64,000 nt of DNA, from assembly GCA_009733575.1 (NCBI GenBank), contig ML769392.1, positions 372,001 through 436,000 of the forward strand. Direction: 5' to 3'. This DNA comes from Gymnopus androsaceus JB14 (Eukaryota > Basidiomycota > Agaricomycetes > Agaricales > Omphalotaceae). Each line of letters begins with the position of its first letter. The stretch's first letter is position 1. Below the pieces are notes generated by a model. It made no database searches. It was given only the letters and a program-made list of their open reading frames with translations, and had not been told where the DNA came from. Below, in pieces: positions 11,098 through 20,858 of the stretch. The position numbers and the translations under genes were made by a program.

Positions 11098-12976
11098 ATG
11101 GATTTCACGGAGATTTACAAGCAGACAGGTTCTTTGGTCGCATTCAGCCCCGGCACGCATTTCATTCTAACAGCGGTAGAGTCCCGTCTCATCATACGGT
11201 CCTCCGAATCCTTTGAGATAAAAAGAACCTGGCTCCTCGATCCAACTCCATCTGGGTCTACAGCCTCGCTTAGCAAACCAAAGTCCGTTCGTGTTTCATC
11301 GGAGCATAAAAACTTTGCCATCTCACATATCGGTTGGTCGTGCGATTCGTAAGTCACTCGATGTATTCTACCATTTAGACCTTTCCTACCTCCACCCTAG
11401 TGAATATATCCTGGCTGCTTGTGCAAAAAATGGTGTTGTCCATGTCTTCAAGCTTCGCGATGAAGAATGGAATGCACGCATAGATTGCGGTGCAGAGGGT
11501 CTTGTCAAGGCGATATGGGCGCCCGATGGCAGAACTATCCTGTGCTTTTCCGAATGGGGTGTTGGTAGCATGGTTCTCATTCGTGCGTGTAATTTCTGAC
11601 CTCAGCACTTTTCAGCTGAGAGTCACGGTATGGTCTCTGGTGACCGGTGCATCTATTTGTATACAATATCCTCTATATCCTGACCGAGGTTGGTAAAGCC
11701 ATCATTCCAATGGAATGGGACGCTTAGAAGTTCATAAATTATTGTCCATAGGTTATGCGTTTCGTGCCGACGGCCGATATTTCGTTTTAGCAGAGCGACA
11801 TAGATCTAAAGACACATTGGGATTATATGATGCTTCAGAATCTTACAAACTCGTCCGCGTAGGTCCTTTCATTTCCGGCTCTGATGATGACTTGGACACT
11901 GATGATGTCTATGTAGCATTTCCCTTTGCCAACTTCATCTTTAGCATCGTTTGCTTTGTCTCCTACAGGAAATCACCTTGCTGTTTGGGAAGGACAATTG
12001 GAAGTACATAGGTTTGCTTGAAGTTAGTGTTGCATGTTGATTTTTCTTCACAGTACAGGCTTTTCATCGTGACACTTGCTGGTGTAACCCTAGCTAGTTT
12101 TTCTCCAGAGCCCGAACCAGTCCTGGGGATTCGTCAAGTAGCGTGGCATCCTAGTGGTCATTTCTTGGCAGTAGCAGGATGGGATGACAAAGTAGGTCAT
12201 TTACAGATCATTTTGTCAAGCAAGGCTGGAATCAATGGCTCGATAGGTACATATTCTTGACAGTCTCAGCTGGTCGCCAGTCATCACCTTCGAACTCTCA
12301 AGCAAGATATCTTCAGAGGTGGTCAGTATCTTTATTTGGCGTATCATCTTGGCTCTCATGTCAACACCCCAGGCGATCTGGCGTGAACCTTCGCTGGAAG
12401 CGGGGAGGGGTTTTTTGTCCTATGAAAGGCTTCGAGGCCCGCAAACCATTACCTTGAACAAGAAAGCCGGTGCCAGTCAGTTGGAGTGGAATCAAACAGG
12501 TAGAGCTCAGCATAATTAACATCCCAGGCCTTGGACTTACTTGCTGCGGTTTAGGCAGTCTCCTTCTAGTTCGATTCGGTGAATACTTTTCTCGAACACT
12601 GAGAATTATACTCATTCATCAAAAGAGACTACACCATGCGTCACTACACATTTATTCGTTTCCAGAAGGGACTCGGAGTGATGATACGTTTAGTTGTCCA
12701 CTTCAAACCATTATTCTAAGTTCACAACCAATCTTGCAAGCTCACTGGAATCCAACACGGAGAGGCTCTCTCGCATTTTGCTGTGGTAACCGACGTATCT
12801 CCACATTCAGCAATGAATGGGAAGGCGAATCGGGTGAGGAGGAAGAGATGGTAGAGAGTATCGCCATTCCTACAGAGGAGTTTAATACGCGGGACATTTG
12901 CTGGTCAGCAGATGGCAAGGGTTTCATACTCATGGACAAAGCAACATTCTGCTGCGCGTTTGAGGTAGAAGAATAA
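11098..12976 (+). CDS. WRAP73: WD-repeat protein WRAP73 (WDR8) homologue
   Basis: A beta-propeller protein; in fission yeast and animals it acts with Ssx2ip/Msd1 to anchor minus-end microtubule regulators at the spindle pole or centrosome. Start MDFTEIYKQTG then LVAFSPGTHFILTAVESRL, the family opening. Splices join SCDS to EYILAACAKNGVVHVFKL, EWG to LRVTVWSLVTGASICIQYP, and further exons give GYAFRADGRYFVLAERH, LSPTGNHLAVWEGQLEYRLF, IRQVAWHPSGHFLAVAGWDD and LSWSPVITFEL. The end encodes LQAHWNPTRRGSLAFCCGN and TRDICWSADGKGFILMDK. After the exon GSLLLVRF a standard intron gives ETTPC, then one surplus base before SLHIYSFP, so an apparent +1 shift lies near 12640. Confidence 0.9.
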
Positions 12977-13543
12977 GCGCTGTCTTGTAGGCTCAGTCCT
13001 TGTCTATGAGCTCACTGCCTTGGCGGGAGCTGTCTTGCATATGTATTCGAATGATGTATCTACCTGACGACATTAGTGTAGTTTTATTTTTTAATAAGCT
13101 GTATCCTGAATCTTATCAAACAACGTACATACCTCCCAGTGCTACACTAGGCCAAAGCGAAGAATCGCGATTGCCTATGTGGCCACGCTTCGCTTCCTTC
13201 AACCAATAATCAACCCTGGATGTATTATGCGGAGCGCGCGTTCAAAAGCGTTCATTGAGCCGTTATAACAACCAAGCAGGGGTTAAGTATACAAGGGTAG
13301 TAAAATAGGTAATGCGACAACAAAGTAAATATGCAACACGCGAAATGAAGAGCATAAAGATCAGAGAACGAAAGCGAAGAAATGACCAGGTAAGTAGAAG
13401 TGTATGCGTGCAGGGATAGCAGAAAGTATCGTACATGTAGGTAAGGAGTGTGGATTGTGCATTATGGGTGCCAGTGCCAGAGAGTTATGATACAGTATGC
13501 AGCTCTAATGTAAGGCGAGAATGACAATGGATGACAACATCGA
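12977..13543. other. Convergent 3' intergenic region
   Basis: About 570 nt between the stop codons of WRAP73 (+) and the alpha/beta hydrolase (-). It should contain both 3' UTRs and polyadenylation signals. I see no coding frame of interest, no repeat and no RNA gene. Confidence 0.4.
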
Positions 13544-15027
13544 TCATGGTGATAAAACCCATCGGTCTATGTGGTTGACGATGGTGTCGGGGTGGCTGAT
13601 TGTGAGATCTTGATTTCCACCTTTTTTAAGAAAATGTCGTTCAGCTTCGATCTATGTGAAGAAAAGATGGACCTACCTTCTATAGTCACAATTTCAGATA
13701 TGGTTCCATTGGGTAGGGCATTCTGTATCATGGCCGCATACTTGTAGGGAACAGTGTTATCATTTGTACCATGGATGACTACAAGTTGAATCAAACGTTT
13801 CATTCAGTAGATGAAGCATGAACGTGAGTGTTAGTAAGATCCGGAGCAGGTGCGCTTACTTAGAAGTTTTCGGTCTTTCCAGACATCGCTCGAGAAACTT
13901 TTATATTCGCCTCGGATAGGTCCTTCCCGTAAAGATGAGGATATCGCGGCATTGTAACCCGATAAGTGAGCTGATTGAAGGCGCACGATCTGAAAGTTGA
14001 AGAGTATTAGCATTCTATACCAACAGCCGGGAAGATATCTCCTACTTCTTGTATTGGATTCACAGGAGCCGTCTCATTCGGTGAGTTGGTCAAGTGCTGA
14101 AGGTATTTTTGGAAGAAAGAGCTCGAGGCAAAAGCTTGCACAAGAGGCAATGTCATAATCTTTGAGGTTCTGCTAAGATCTTCAGTAACAATGCCAGCGG
14201 ACGCAATGATCATCACCTGCTAAGATCTTCAGTATGAACGATACCCGCGGACGAGATTATTATGACTTTGTCTTCAACAAGATTCGGGAAAGAAGCTGTG
14301 AAAGCGGCAGCTATGCCCCCTCCCATAGATACACCCGTAAAAATAGCTTTCTGCCAGTGTAAGTATTGCATCAGAAATGCCAATTGGTTCATGTAGAGCA
14401 GATTATTATAGGAAGTCTTCGGGGCGTCCGTATAGCCACGTCCATAAAGATCTAACAACATGCTTCAGTCAGTTATCAGACAAGGAGGGAGATGGTACTC
14501 ACCGTACAAAAGAACGCGATAACCTCGCGACGCTAGCTCCGGGGCTACATCCTTCCATATCATCGCAGGAACCGATAACCCGTGTATAAGAACAATCTGG
14601 ATGTTGAATCAGGTCTCGTTCGAGAAACAAGTCAGCACGAAGCTATTTGAACCTTCTTGCCACTTTCAGGGCCCATTAACCAGTATCTGACCTGTTAGAC
14701 AGGCAAGACTTCATTATAACACGATCGAACTAGTAGTCAAGTTTCACCAACCCTTCCATACGGAAATGTGGCATATCCACCTCCCTCGAAGAAATCCTCT
14801 TATGCAGGGAGCTCGTCAGGTGAATGAATATTAGAGAATTTACTCTATTTACCTGGATAAATCTTCCTCGCTAAAGATCCATTCGGTAAACTAGCTAATG
14901 ACGCATGTAAGAACACGGCTTCTGGGGGAGTCGGAAAAGCAGCAAGGAAGTAGGTCGTTAAAAGTAGCAGAGGTAAGATCAATAGAGTGTAAGTTAGACA
15001 CTGGAAAGGAGATCCTAGTGCGACCAT
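13544..15027 (-). CDS. Membrane-anchored alpha/beta hydrolase with two interchangeable coding segments
   Basis: Esterase/lipase-like fold; substrate unknown. Start MVALGSPF at 15027 gives an N-terminal transmembrane anchor (YTLLILPLLLLTTYFLAAF); an upstream in-frame Met at 15090 would add 21 residues. Then FPYGRVRYWLMGPESGKKIV, LIHGLSVPAMIWKDVAPELA (oxyanion HG), LYDLYGRGYTDAP, nucleophile elbow FTGVSMGGGIAAAF, acid VIHGTNDNTVPYKYA. The terminal splice (56-nt intron ending aaaaag) gives VTIEGGNQDLTISHPDTI: homologues have GAGHD here, so the catalytic His is replaced by Gln (codon 13610-13612). The segment after the elbow is duplicated (14170-14216 and 14217-14266) and either copy can act as the intron, giving SAGIVHTEDLSRTSK or SAGIVTEDLSRTSK. 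The enzyme may be inactive or use another residue. Confidence 0.85.
14170..14266 (-). repeat. Tandem duplicated coding segment with alternative intron boundaries
   Basis: Two adjacent copies, 50 nt (14217-14266) and 47 nt (14170-14216), encode VIIISSAGIVHTEDLSR and VMIIASAGIVTEDLSR. The last 20 nt are identical; most other differences are at third codon positions. Each copy begins with GT and ends with AG in the minus sense. Removing either one leaves an open frame through the junction. Confidence 0.85.
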
Positions 15028-15266
15028 TCTCGGTGTCGTGGCGAGAACCAAGATCTGTTTTTTTTTGGAACCGCCACTGACGCGATCCACGTGTAGCGTT
15101 ACATTGCAGTTGTTTTGTCATCCGGTCATCCGGCGTTCTAAGTATCTCAGCTCCCGATTCATCTCAGGTACGGAAGAAGTGAAAAGCTTGAGGCAAAGGA
15201 CAAGCAAAGGACGCATAGACAGAGGCAGGTAAAGAAGTGGGGTTCTCCATTCATACAAGTCATTAC

Positions 15267-17747
15267 TTAATTTGGCCCTATAAACTGATATAGTATCCTT
15301 CGAACCAATCCTGAAAGATGCTGAGGGTCGTTTTGATAGGTGCTCTGTAACAGACGGATGACAATTCCAGTTCGACGACAACGATTCCATCAGAAAATTT
15401 AAGAAGAAACATACCATTACCATCGCCATTCCTATCGCTGTCAACAGACTCTCCCCACCCCTCCATCTCTTTAAACCCACTTTGCCAGTGGCTACAATCC
15501 AGAGACTTTCCAGTCCTTTAGGTAGGACGTACATGGCCAACTCGGGTCTCCGTCGTTTCTTGGGGAGAAGAAAAATTTAAACAACGGCAGAATAACTGGT
15601 GGAAAGAATTGCCTCACCTCCTCCACAAACAATGCCAGCCCAGAGAACAGCCCAGGGATAAAGAACGAATACTTCGAAACCAATAAATCAATGAGGGGCT
15701 TGGGTATCTTCTGAACGAGAGGGTAAAGAGGAGAGGAAGGTGACAATGTAGAAAGAAACCCGTGTGACTGATTTTTGAAGCAGTTCATCGCTAAAAAAAA
15801 AAATCAGGTAAATCCACAACTTCGAGAATTGAAAAGAAACTTGCATTGATAGATAATAACGAAGATTCCTAGGAAGGCACTGCTTCTACCAGTCCCTATG
15901 GCTGCTTTTAGTAGCACCTTTAGCGGATTGCGCATGAACGTCTCTCGTTTGAACAATACGGCGGGGATAAGATGTAACGCCGAATAAATGGGCAGCATCC
16001 AGCGTGCTACCTGAAAGAACCTGATAGGTGGCACCGACCAACACGAGCTCTGGGCAGGGTGGATGGCGGAACAAGTACCATAATAAGGGAAATACGGGAC
16101 TGAATCTCCTGCAGACATTGTTCGCAGTTTGAGGAAGGCATCCTTAAAGGATAAAAGAGATGCTTTGTTTGAAGGAGTGATTTCCTAGCAGTAGCTGGTA
16201 AGGTGAGGGTATCACAGATGTCAGATTGAAATCACCGATCGTGCAATGATAGAGTCCACGTCTTGCAGGTTAACGGTGTGTTGTCGAACCAAATCGTAAT
16301 TCATACGAACCGCTGCGTGAGGAACCTTGGCAGCGTTTGCCACCCTGGATGGTGTGAGTACACATAGAGCAGAGGATAGCAAAAACCATACCAGTTCGTG
16401 TACGAACGGGGAAGAGAATCTGGTCTCAAGAGGAACGCATATAGAATTTGCCCACAACTGAGGGAAATGAGTTTCTGAAAATTAATGAAGAAGAAATCGG
16501 CTTACACGAGTGAGAAGACAAGAACATCACCATGCGGTATGTGGAAATTGTGCTTGTCAGAGAATAGGTTATATGATCCTTGCAGACCTCTGAGAAAATT
16601 AAGCCGAATAGATCATGAACCAAACAATAAAAGAAAACACACCTCACAAACATCTGCTGAGCTATTGTGACGCGTCTACCTCTGGTCTCCCAGAGAACCT
16701 ACAGGTATTGTGAGATAATGCATACAACTCGAAGGTTCAGACATTACCCCTAGTCCCCCTGCAATTGCACCTGCGAGGGCAGCATGCCACCTCTTCGTTT
16801 TCTTCCGTATAAGAATCCGTTGAGCCTGTGTTGATAGAGAGAATCGCTCCGTCCGTCGTCGTTGGTGCGACATTACTGGGTTCGAAGGGTTAACTGGGGT
16901 TGGAGGAATGGAAACATCAAACACGGTTTCGGGAAGTGAGTCTTTGGCCTCTTCCTCGTCATCTTCTTCATCAAAAGCAGATGGATATTCGCGTTGCGAA
17001 GCTCGGATGGATGGGATTATAAACGGAAGAGCGTTTAATAAGAATTTGTAGATGGAGACGAAGGAACCTGGGGGTGTTCGGTTAGCATCTATGCTCTTGG
17101 TTAGGATAAGCTGCATACCGAGCATGGCCGCGAATCTCCAAGTATCCAATCCAAATATGGCGCGTTGTATAATGGTCACCCAGTGTTTCCTGCAGGGGGG
17201 GTTTAGTTGTGCGACGACTCTGAATGAAGGGGAACGGACTTGGGCACTGAAGGTAGTCTGATTAGAGCAAGTACTATATTGAAACACGCTCTAGCATTAA
17301 AGGCTAATGATGCAGCTCCTATGTAAGATGTAAGCAAGTAGATGCTATAGTTGAATACAAGAAAACCCTACGAAAGCCGCCTTTCAGTGCCCATTTGAGG
17401 CATTCTTCTATATCCGCTAGCTCTGCTACCGGTTCTCCCCTATCCCTCCAGACCATTTTTCTAGCCTCCCTCAACGTTTGCTTCCTGTTTGTCAAGACAT
17501 GCTTCAGATTTTCTTGATAATTGGCTAATGCCACCAGATTCTCAAAAGATGTCATTGCTCTTCGAATACTGGTTTTGGAATTGGTAAACTCGAACTCGGA
17601 TTCGGAAAGAGTTGGAGACTCTGAGCGTTTCGGAAATTTGGGTGTATGGCTTCTGCTGGGTGCAGTTGAGAAGGTGGTTCTTCCTTCAGCCAAGACTGGA
17701 ACCGTAAGCGGAGAAAGCGGAGAGATAACATCATGGGGAAGCGCCAT
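15267..17747 (-). CDS. TMEM135-like multi-pass membrane protein
   Basis: Homologue of TMEM135 (peroxisome/mitochondria-associated; distantly related to Tim17-family folds). Start MALPHDVISPLSPL, Ser/Thr-rich cytosolic N terminus to about residue 90, then WRDRGEPVAELADIEECLKW and GLDTWRFAAMLG, joined by a normal intron to GSFVSIYKFLLNALPF. A low-complexity acidic loop follows, then KRWHAALAGAIAGGLGVM (glycine-rich helix). The C-terminal domain is diagnostic: CGQILYAFLLRPDSLPRSY, HPAQSSCWS, and FKRETFMRNPLKVLLKAA with SSAFLGIFVIIYQ. The final exon encodes YQNDPQHLSGLVRRILYQFI, then a stop at 15267-15269. About ten short introns. It lies head-to-tail with the hydrolase, 240 nt upstream of it. 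Confidence 0.85.
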
Positions 17748-18156
17748 GATGAGCGCGACGACAAAGTTGGGGAAAAGCTTGGGGAAAAGGAACCGGAAGT
17801 AAACTGCCCGGCGCCGGTCTAGAGCATGATGCGAAGCGAGCCTGCGGCTTTAAGCACGAGCTAGTTTTACATTTGTTGTACAAAACAAAAGGCGACGAAG
17901 AGCTATACTTATTTCTGTTTCTGTCACTTACACGATAAAATCAAAGATCATCATGATCATGCCAAACGCCTATCCACTGCCGGTTTCCTCCAGTAGTGGC
18001 TTGCGGTTTTGGACATACGTATTTACGCGAGCGCGCCTAGATTTGTAGCACACGCTATGTAAGCGCCACTGCCGGAAAGTCTCGGACTCTCGGCTCGGAC
18101 GCGTCAGATGTAGACTGCCGGCTTCTTTCCAGGTTTCTCCTTTTCCTCTTTCATCA
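17748..18156. promoter_or_regulatory. Divergent intergenic region, TMEM135-like / m-AAA protease
   Basis: 409 nt between start codons. The part near 18050-18150 is CT-rich (ctttccaggtttctccttttcctctttc), as often found just upstream of fungal transcription starts. No other feature seen. Confidence 0.45.
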
Positions 18157-20713
18157 ATGCTCTCTCGCTCTCTAAGAGCTGCTAGGCTCATACGGCCCCG
18201 GAGATATGCCCTTCCAAATCCTAGATTCTATGCTACTCCAGTAAATCATCCACCAAATAAGGATTTAAAGGGAAAAGCAAAGGAGGATTCTGCATCTCCA
18301 AAGCCCGAGCAGAAGGAATCCGCTCCAAAGGAGCAGGAGGAGGAACAGCAGCAACCGACGGAAAAGAAGGATGATTTTCCAAATAGTCCTTGAAGGCTTT
18401 TTCCAGCGGGTCCAGGAGAGGCATGCGCAGATGCAAAGTAAACAGAAGAAGAGGGAAGAAGGAAAGAAAGAGTCAAACTCTGACTCTGACTCCGGAAAGT
18501 CAAAGGGCACTCCTCCACCTCCCTCTGAAGGAGGCGGCAATGGATTTAATAGTGCCATCAACTGGATAACCGCTATTGCCATCATACAATTCATCTACTC
18601 CAGCTCTAGCTCTTCGACCTCCCGCGAAATTACATGGCAGGAGTTCCGTACAGCCTTCCTCGAAAAAGGCCTCGTCGAAAAACTCGTCGTCATTAACAGC
18701 CAGAAGGTCCGCGTTAAGCTACATCCTAATTCCGGTAACATCTATCCTGCATCCGGCGTGACTGGCGGCGAATACTATTTCTCCATCGGTAGTGTCGACG
18801 CCTTTGAACGTCGCTTAGAAGAGGCTCAGCGAGAGCTCGGTATTCCCAGCCATGAACGTATTCCCGTCGCCTACACAGACGAAGTCTCCACCTTCCGTAT
18901 CCTCTTTGAACTTGCTCCCACCGCTGCTGTCATCGGCTTCCTCTACTGGCTATCCAGGCGAGGAAGTGGAAGCTCCTGGTAGCGGTCTTTTCAATATTGG
19001 AAAGAGCCGTGCAAAGATGTTCGACAAGGACACTCAGGTCAAGGTCAAATTCAAGGATGTGGCTGGGATGGACGAAGCGAAACAGGAAATCATGGAATTT
19101 GTGCAGTTCCTAAAGGAGCCTCTCAAGTACCAGCGCCTTGGTGCCAAAATTCCTCGTGGTGCCATTCTGTCTGGTCCGCCTGGTACTGGTAAGACATTGC
19201 TTGCCAAAGCCACTGCTGGCGAGGCCTCGGTCCCCTTCCTTTCCGTCTCCGGCTCTGAATTCGTCGAGATGTTCGTTGGTGTTGGTTCATCCCGTGTCCG
19301 TGATCTTTTTGCTTCGGCAAAAAAGAATGCCCCTTGCATCATTTTCGTCGACGAGATCGATGCAATCGGTAAAGCCAGAGACAAGGGTGGACGAATGGGT
19401 GGTAATGACGAACGTGAATCCACTCTCAATCAGCTCTTAGTAGAGATGGATGGGTTCGGGACGAACGAGCATATCGTTGTGCTTGCTGGAACGAATCGAC
19501 TAGACGTCCTAGACCCTGCCTTGATGCGTCCAGGTCGTTTTGACCGAAACATTGTCGTCGATCTCCCAGACGTCTCGGGTCGCAAGGGTATCTACCTGGT
19601 CCATCTCGGGCCCTTGAAGCTACACGAGTCTCTAACAGACTTGGACAGTTTAGCCCAGAAGCTAGCTGTGCTCACTCCCGGTTTCTCTGGTGCTGATATT
19701 GCCAACGTGTGTAACGAGGCTGCTCTTCGTGCTGCTCGTAAAGAATGTGAATCAGTCGAGGCCCACCACTTTGACGATGCTATCGAGCGGGTTATTGTCG
19801 GTCTGGAGAAGAAGAGTCGAGTGCTCAGCCCCTTGGAGAAGAAAACTGTGGCTTATCATGAGGCTGGTCATGCTGTTGCAGGATGGTTCTTGGAGCACGC
19901 CGACCCCATCCTCAAAGTCAGCATCATCCCTCGAGGCAATGGCGCTTTGGGTTACGCGCAGGTACGTTGTGTTTAATTATCCTCTTCGTTTTGAGCTAAT
20001 CCTGTTCCGCTGCAGTACCTCCCTCCCGACCGCTTCCTCTTGTCCAGCCCCCAGCTGGCTGATCAAATCTGTGTGACCCTTGGCGGACGTGTATCTGAAG
20101 AAATCTTTTTCGGCACTGAAAATATCACCAGCGGAGCTCAGGATGACCTTCAAAAGATCACCCGGTATGCATTTGAGGCTTGTGCCAACTATGGAATGAA
20201 CGCAGTCATTGGCCCAGTAAGCTATGGTGGTAACCGCGCTGCGAACGAAAACTGGAACAAAGCCGTTCTCAGAGAAAACCGCAGAGACCTTGGACGCAGA
20301 GGTTCGCAAAATGATTACGTGAGTAGACTTTCAAGACATTATGAATTAGCGTTCAATTTCTCTCCTGTAGAAACATGCACGATAGGACGCGGAAGCTTCT
20401 GACTGAGCACAAGGAAGACGTGGAGAAGGTAGCGAAATTGTTACTTCAGAAAGAGGTCCTTACCAGGTCAGTCACAAGCTTCCCATTCTGATATCCTGAT
20501 CGCTCATGCTTCCCATGTTGCAGAGAGGATATGAACAACCTCTTAGGGAAGCGACCCTTCACTGGTAGGGAAGATGATATGGACAAATGGTTGGATGAGC
20601 ATCAGAAACACGGTCTGGCCATGCCTCCAGCGGACAGTTCGCCCCCGCCACCACCTCCGCCTACTGATGACCCTCTTCCTTCGCCTGCCATTGCGATAAA
20701 GAAGTTGGACTAA
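18157..20713 (+). CDS. AFG3/YTA12: Mitochondrial inner-membrane m-AAA protease subunit (Afg3/Yta12)
   Basis: Hexameric ATP-dependent zinc protease of the mitochondrial inner membrane that degrades unassembled respiratory subunits and matures ribosomal protein bL32m. Basic targeting peptide [17 protein letters not shown], charged linker, first helix ([14 protein letters not shown]), FtsH extracellular domain, second helix ([16 protein letters not shown]). AAA domain: [13 protein letters not shown], Walker A GPPGTGKT, Walker [12 protein letters not shown], arginine fingers GRFDR. Protease: [10 protein letters not shown] (Zn ligands), ending with a Pro-rich tail. One intron follows LGYAQ at 19961. 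Three apparent +1 shifts break the frame: before [11 protein letters not shown] (about 18385), between RRGSGSS and [10 protein letters not shown] (about 18978), and between NENWNKA and [13 protein letters not shown] (about 20265). As sequenced the product is truncated after about 78 codons. Confidence 0.92.
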
Positions 20714-20858
20714 TCCTTTCCTTTCCTTGTATAGTACTCTTCGTCCGTCTATCTCATTACGGTACATTTATTTAGATTCAAGACAAATCTCATCACTCAT
20801 TCTAAAGCAAAGATACTTACTTACAACATACAGTACACAGTAGAACGCGGTTTAAGAA

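Noticed and set aside
10782..11170. Plus-strand frames upstream of WRAP73
   Set aside because: No family resemblance, and WRAP73 homology begins exactly at the ATG at 11098.
14007..14216. A separate ORF starting within the duplicated hydrolase segment
   Set aside because: It is the continuation of the hydrolase exon in frame with the second copy, not an independent gene.
18246..18594. Long Ser/Leu-rich minus-strand frames opposite the m-AAA linker
   Set aside because: Composition artefact of the Lys/Glu-rich linker on the coding strand.
18963..18985. Ultra-short (17-nt) GT-AG intron to repair the m-AAA frame
   Set aside because: Its length is 2 modulo 3, so removing it does not restore the frame, and no other intron in the window is that short.
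18385..18990. Programmed +1 frameshifting (antizyme-like CCT TGA) in the m-AAA protease
   Set aside because: The first two breaks could be read that way, but the third break and those in SEC39, VPS18 and Byr4 are not at stops or slippery sites, and no frameshift-stimulating element is apparent. Indel errors explain all of them.
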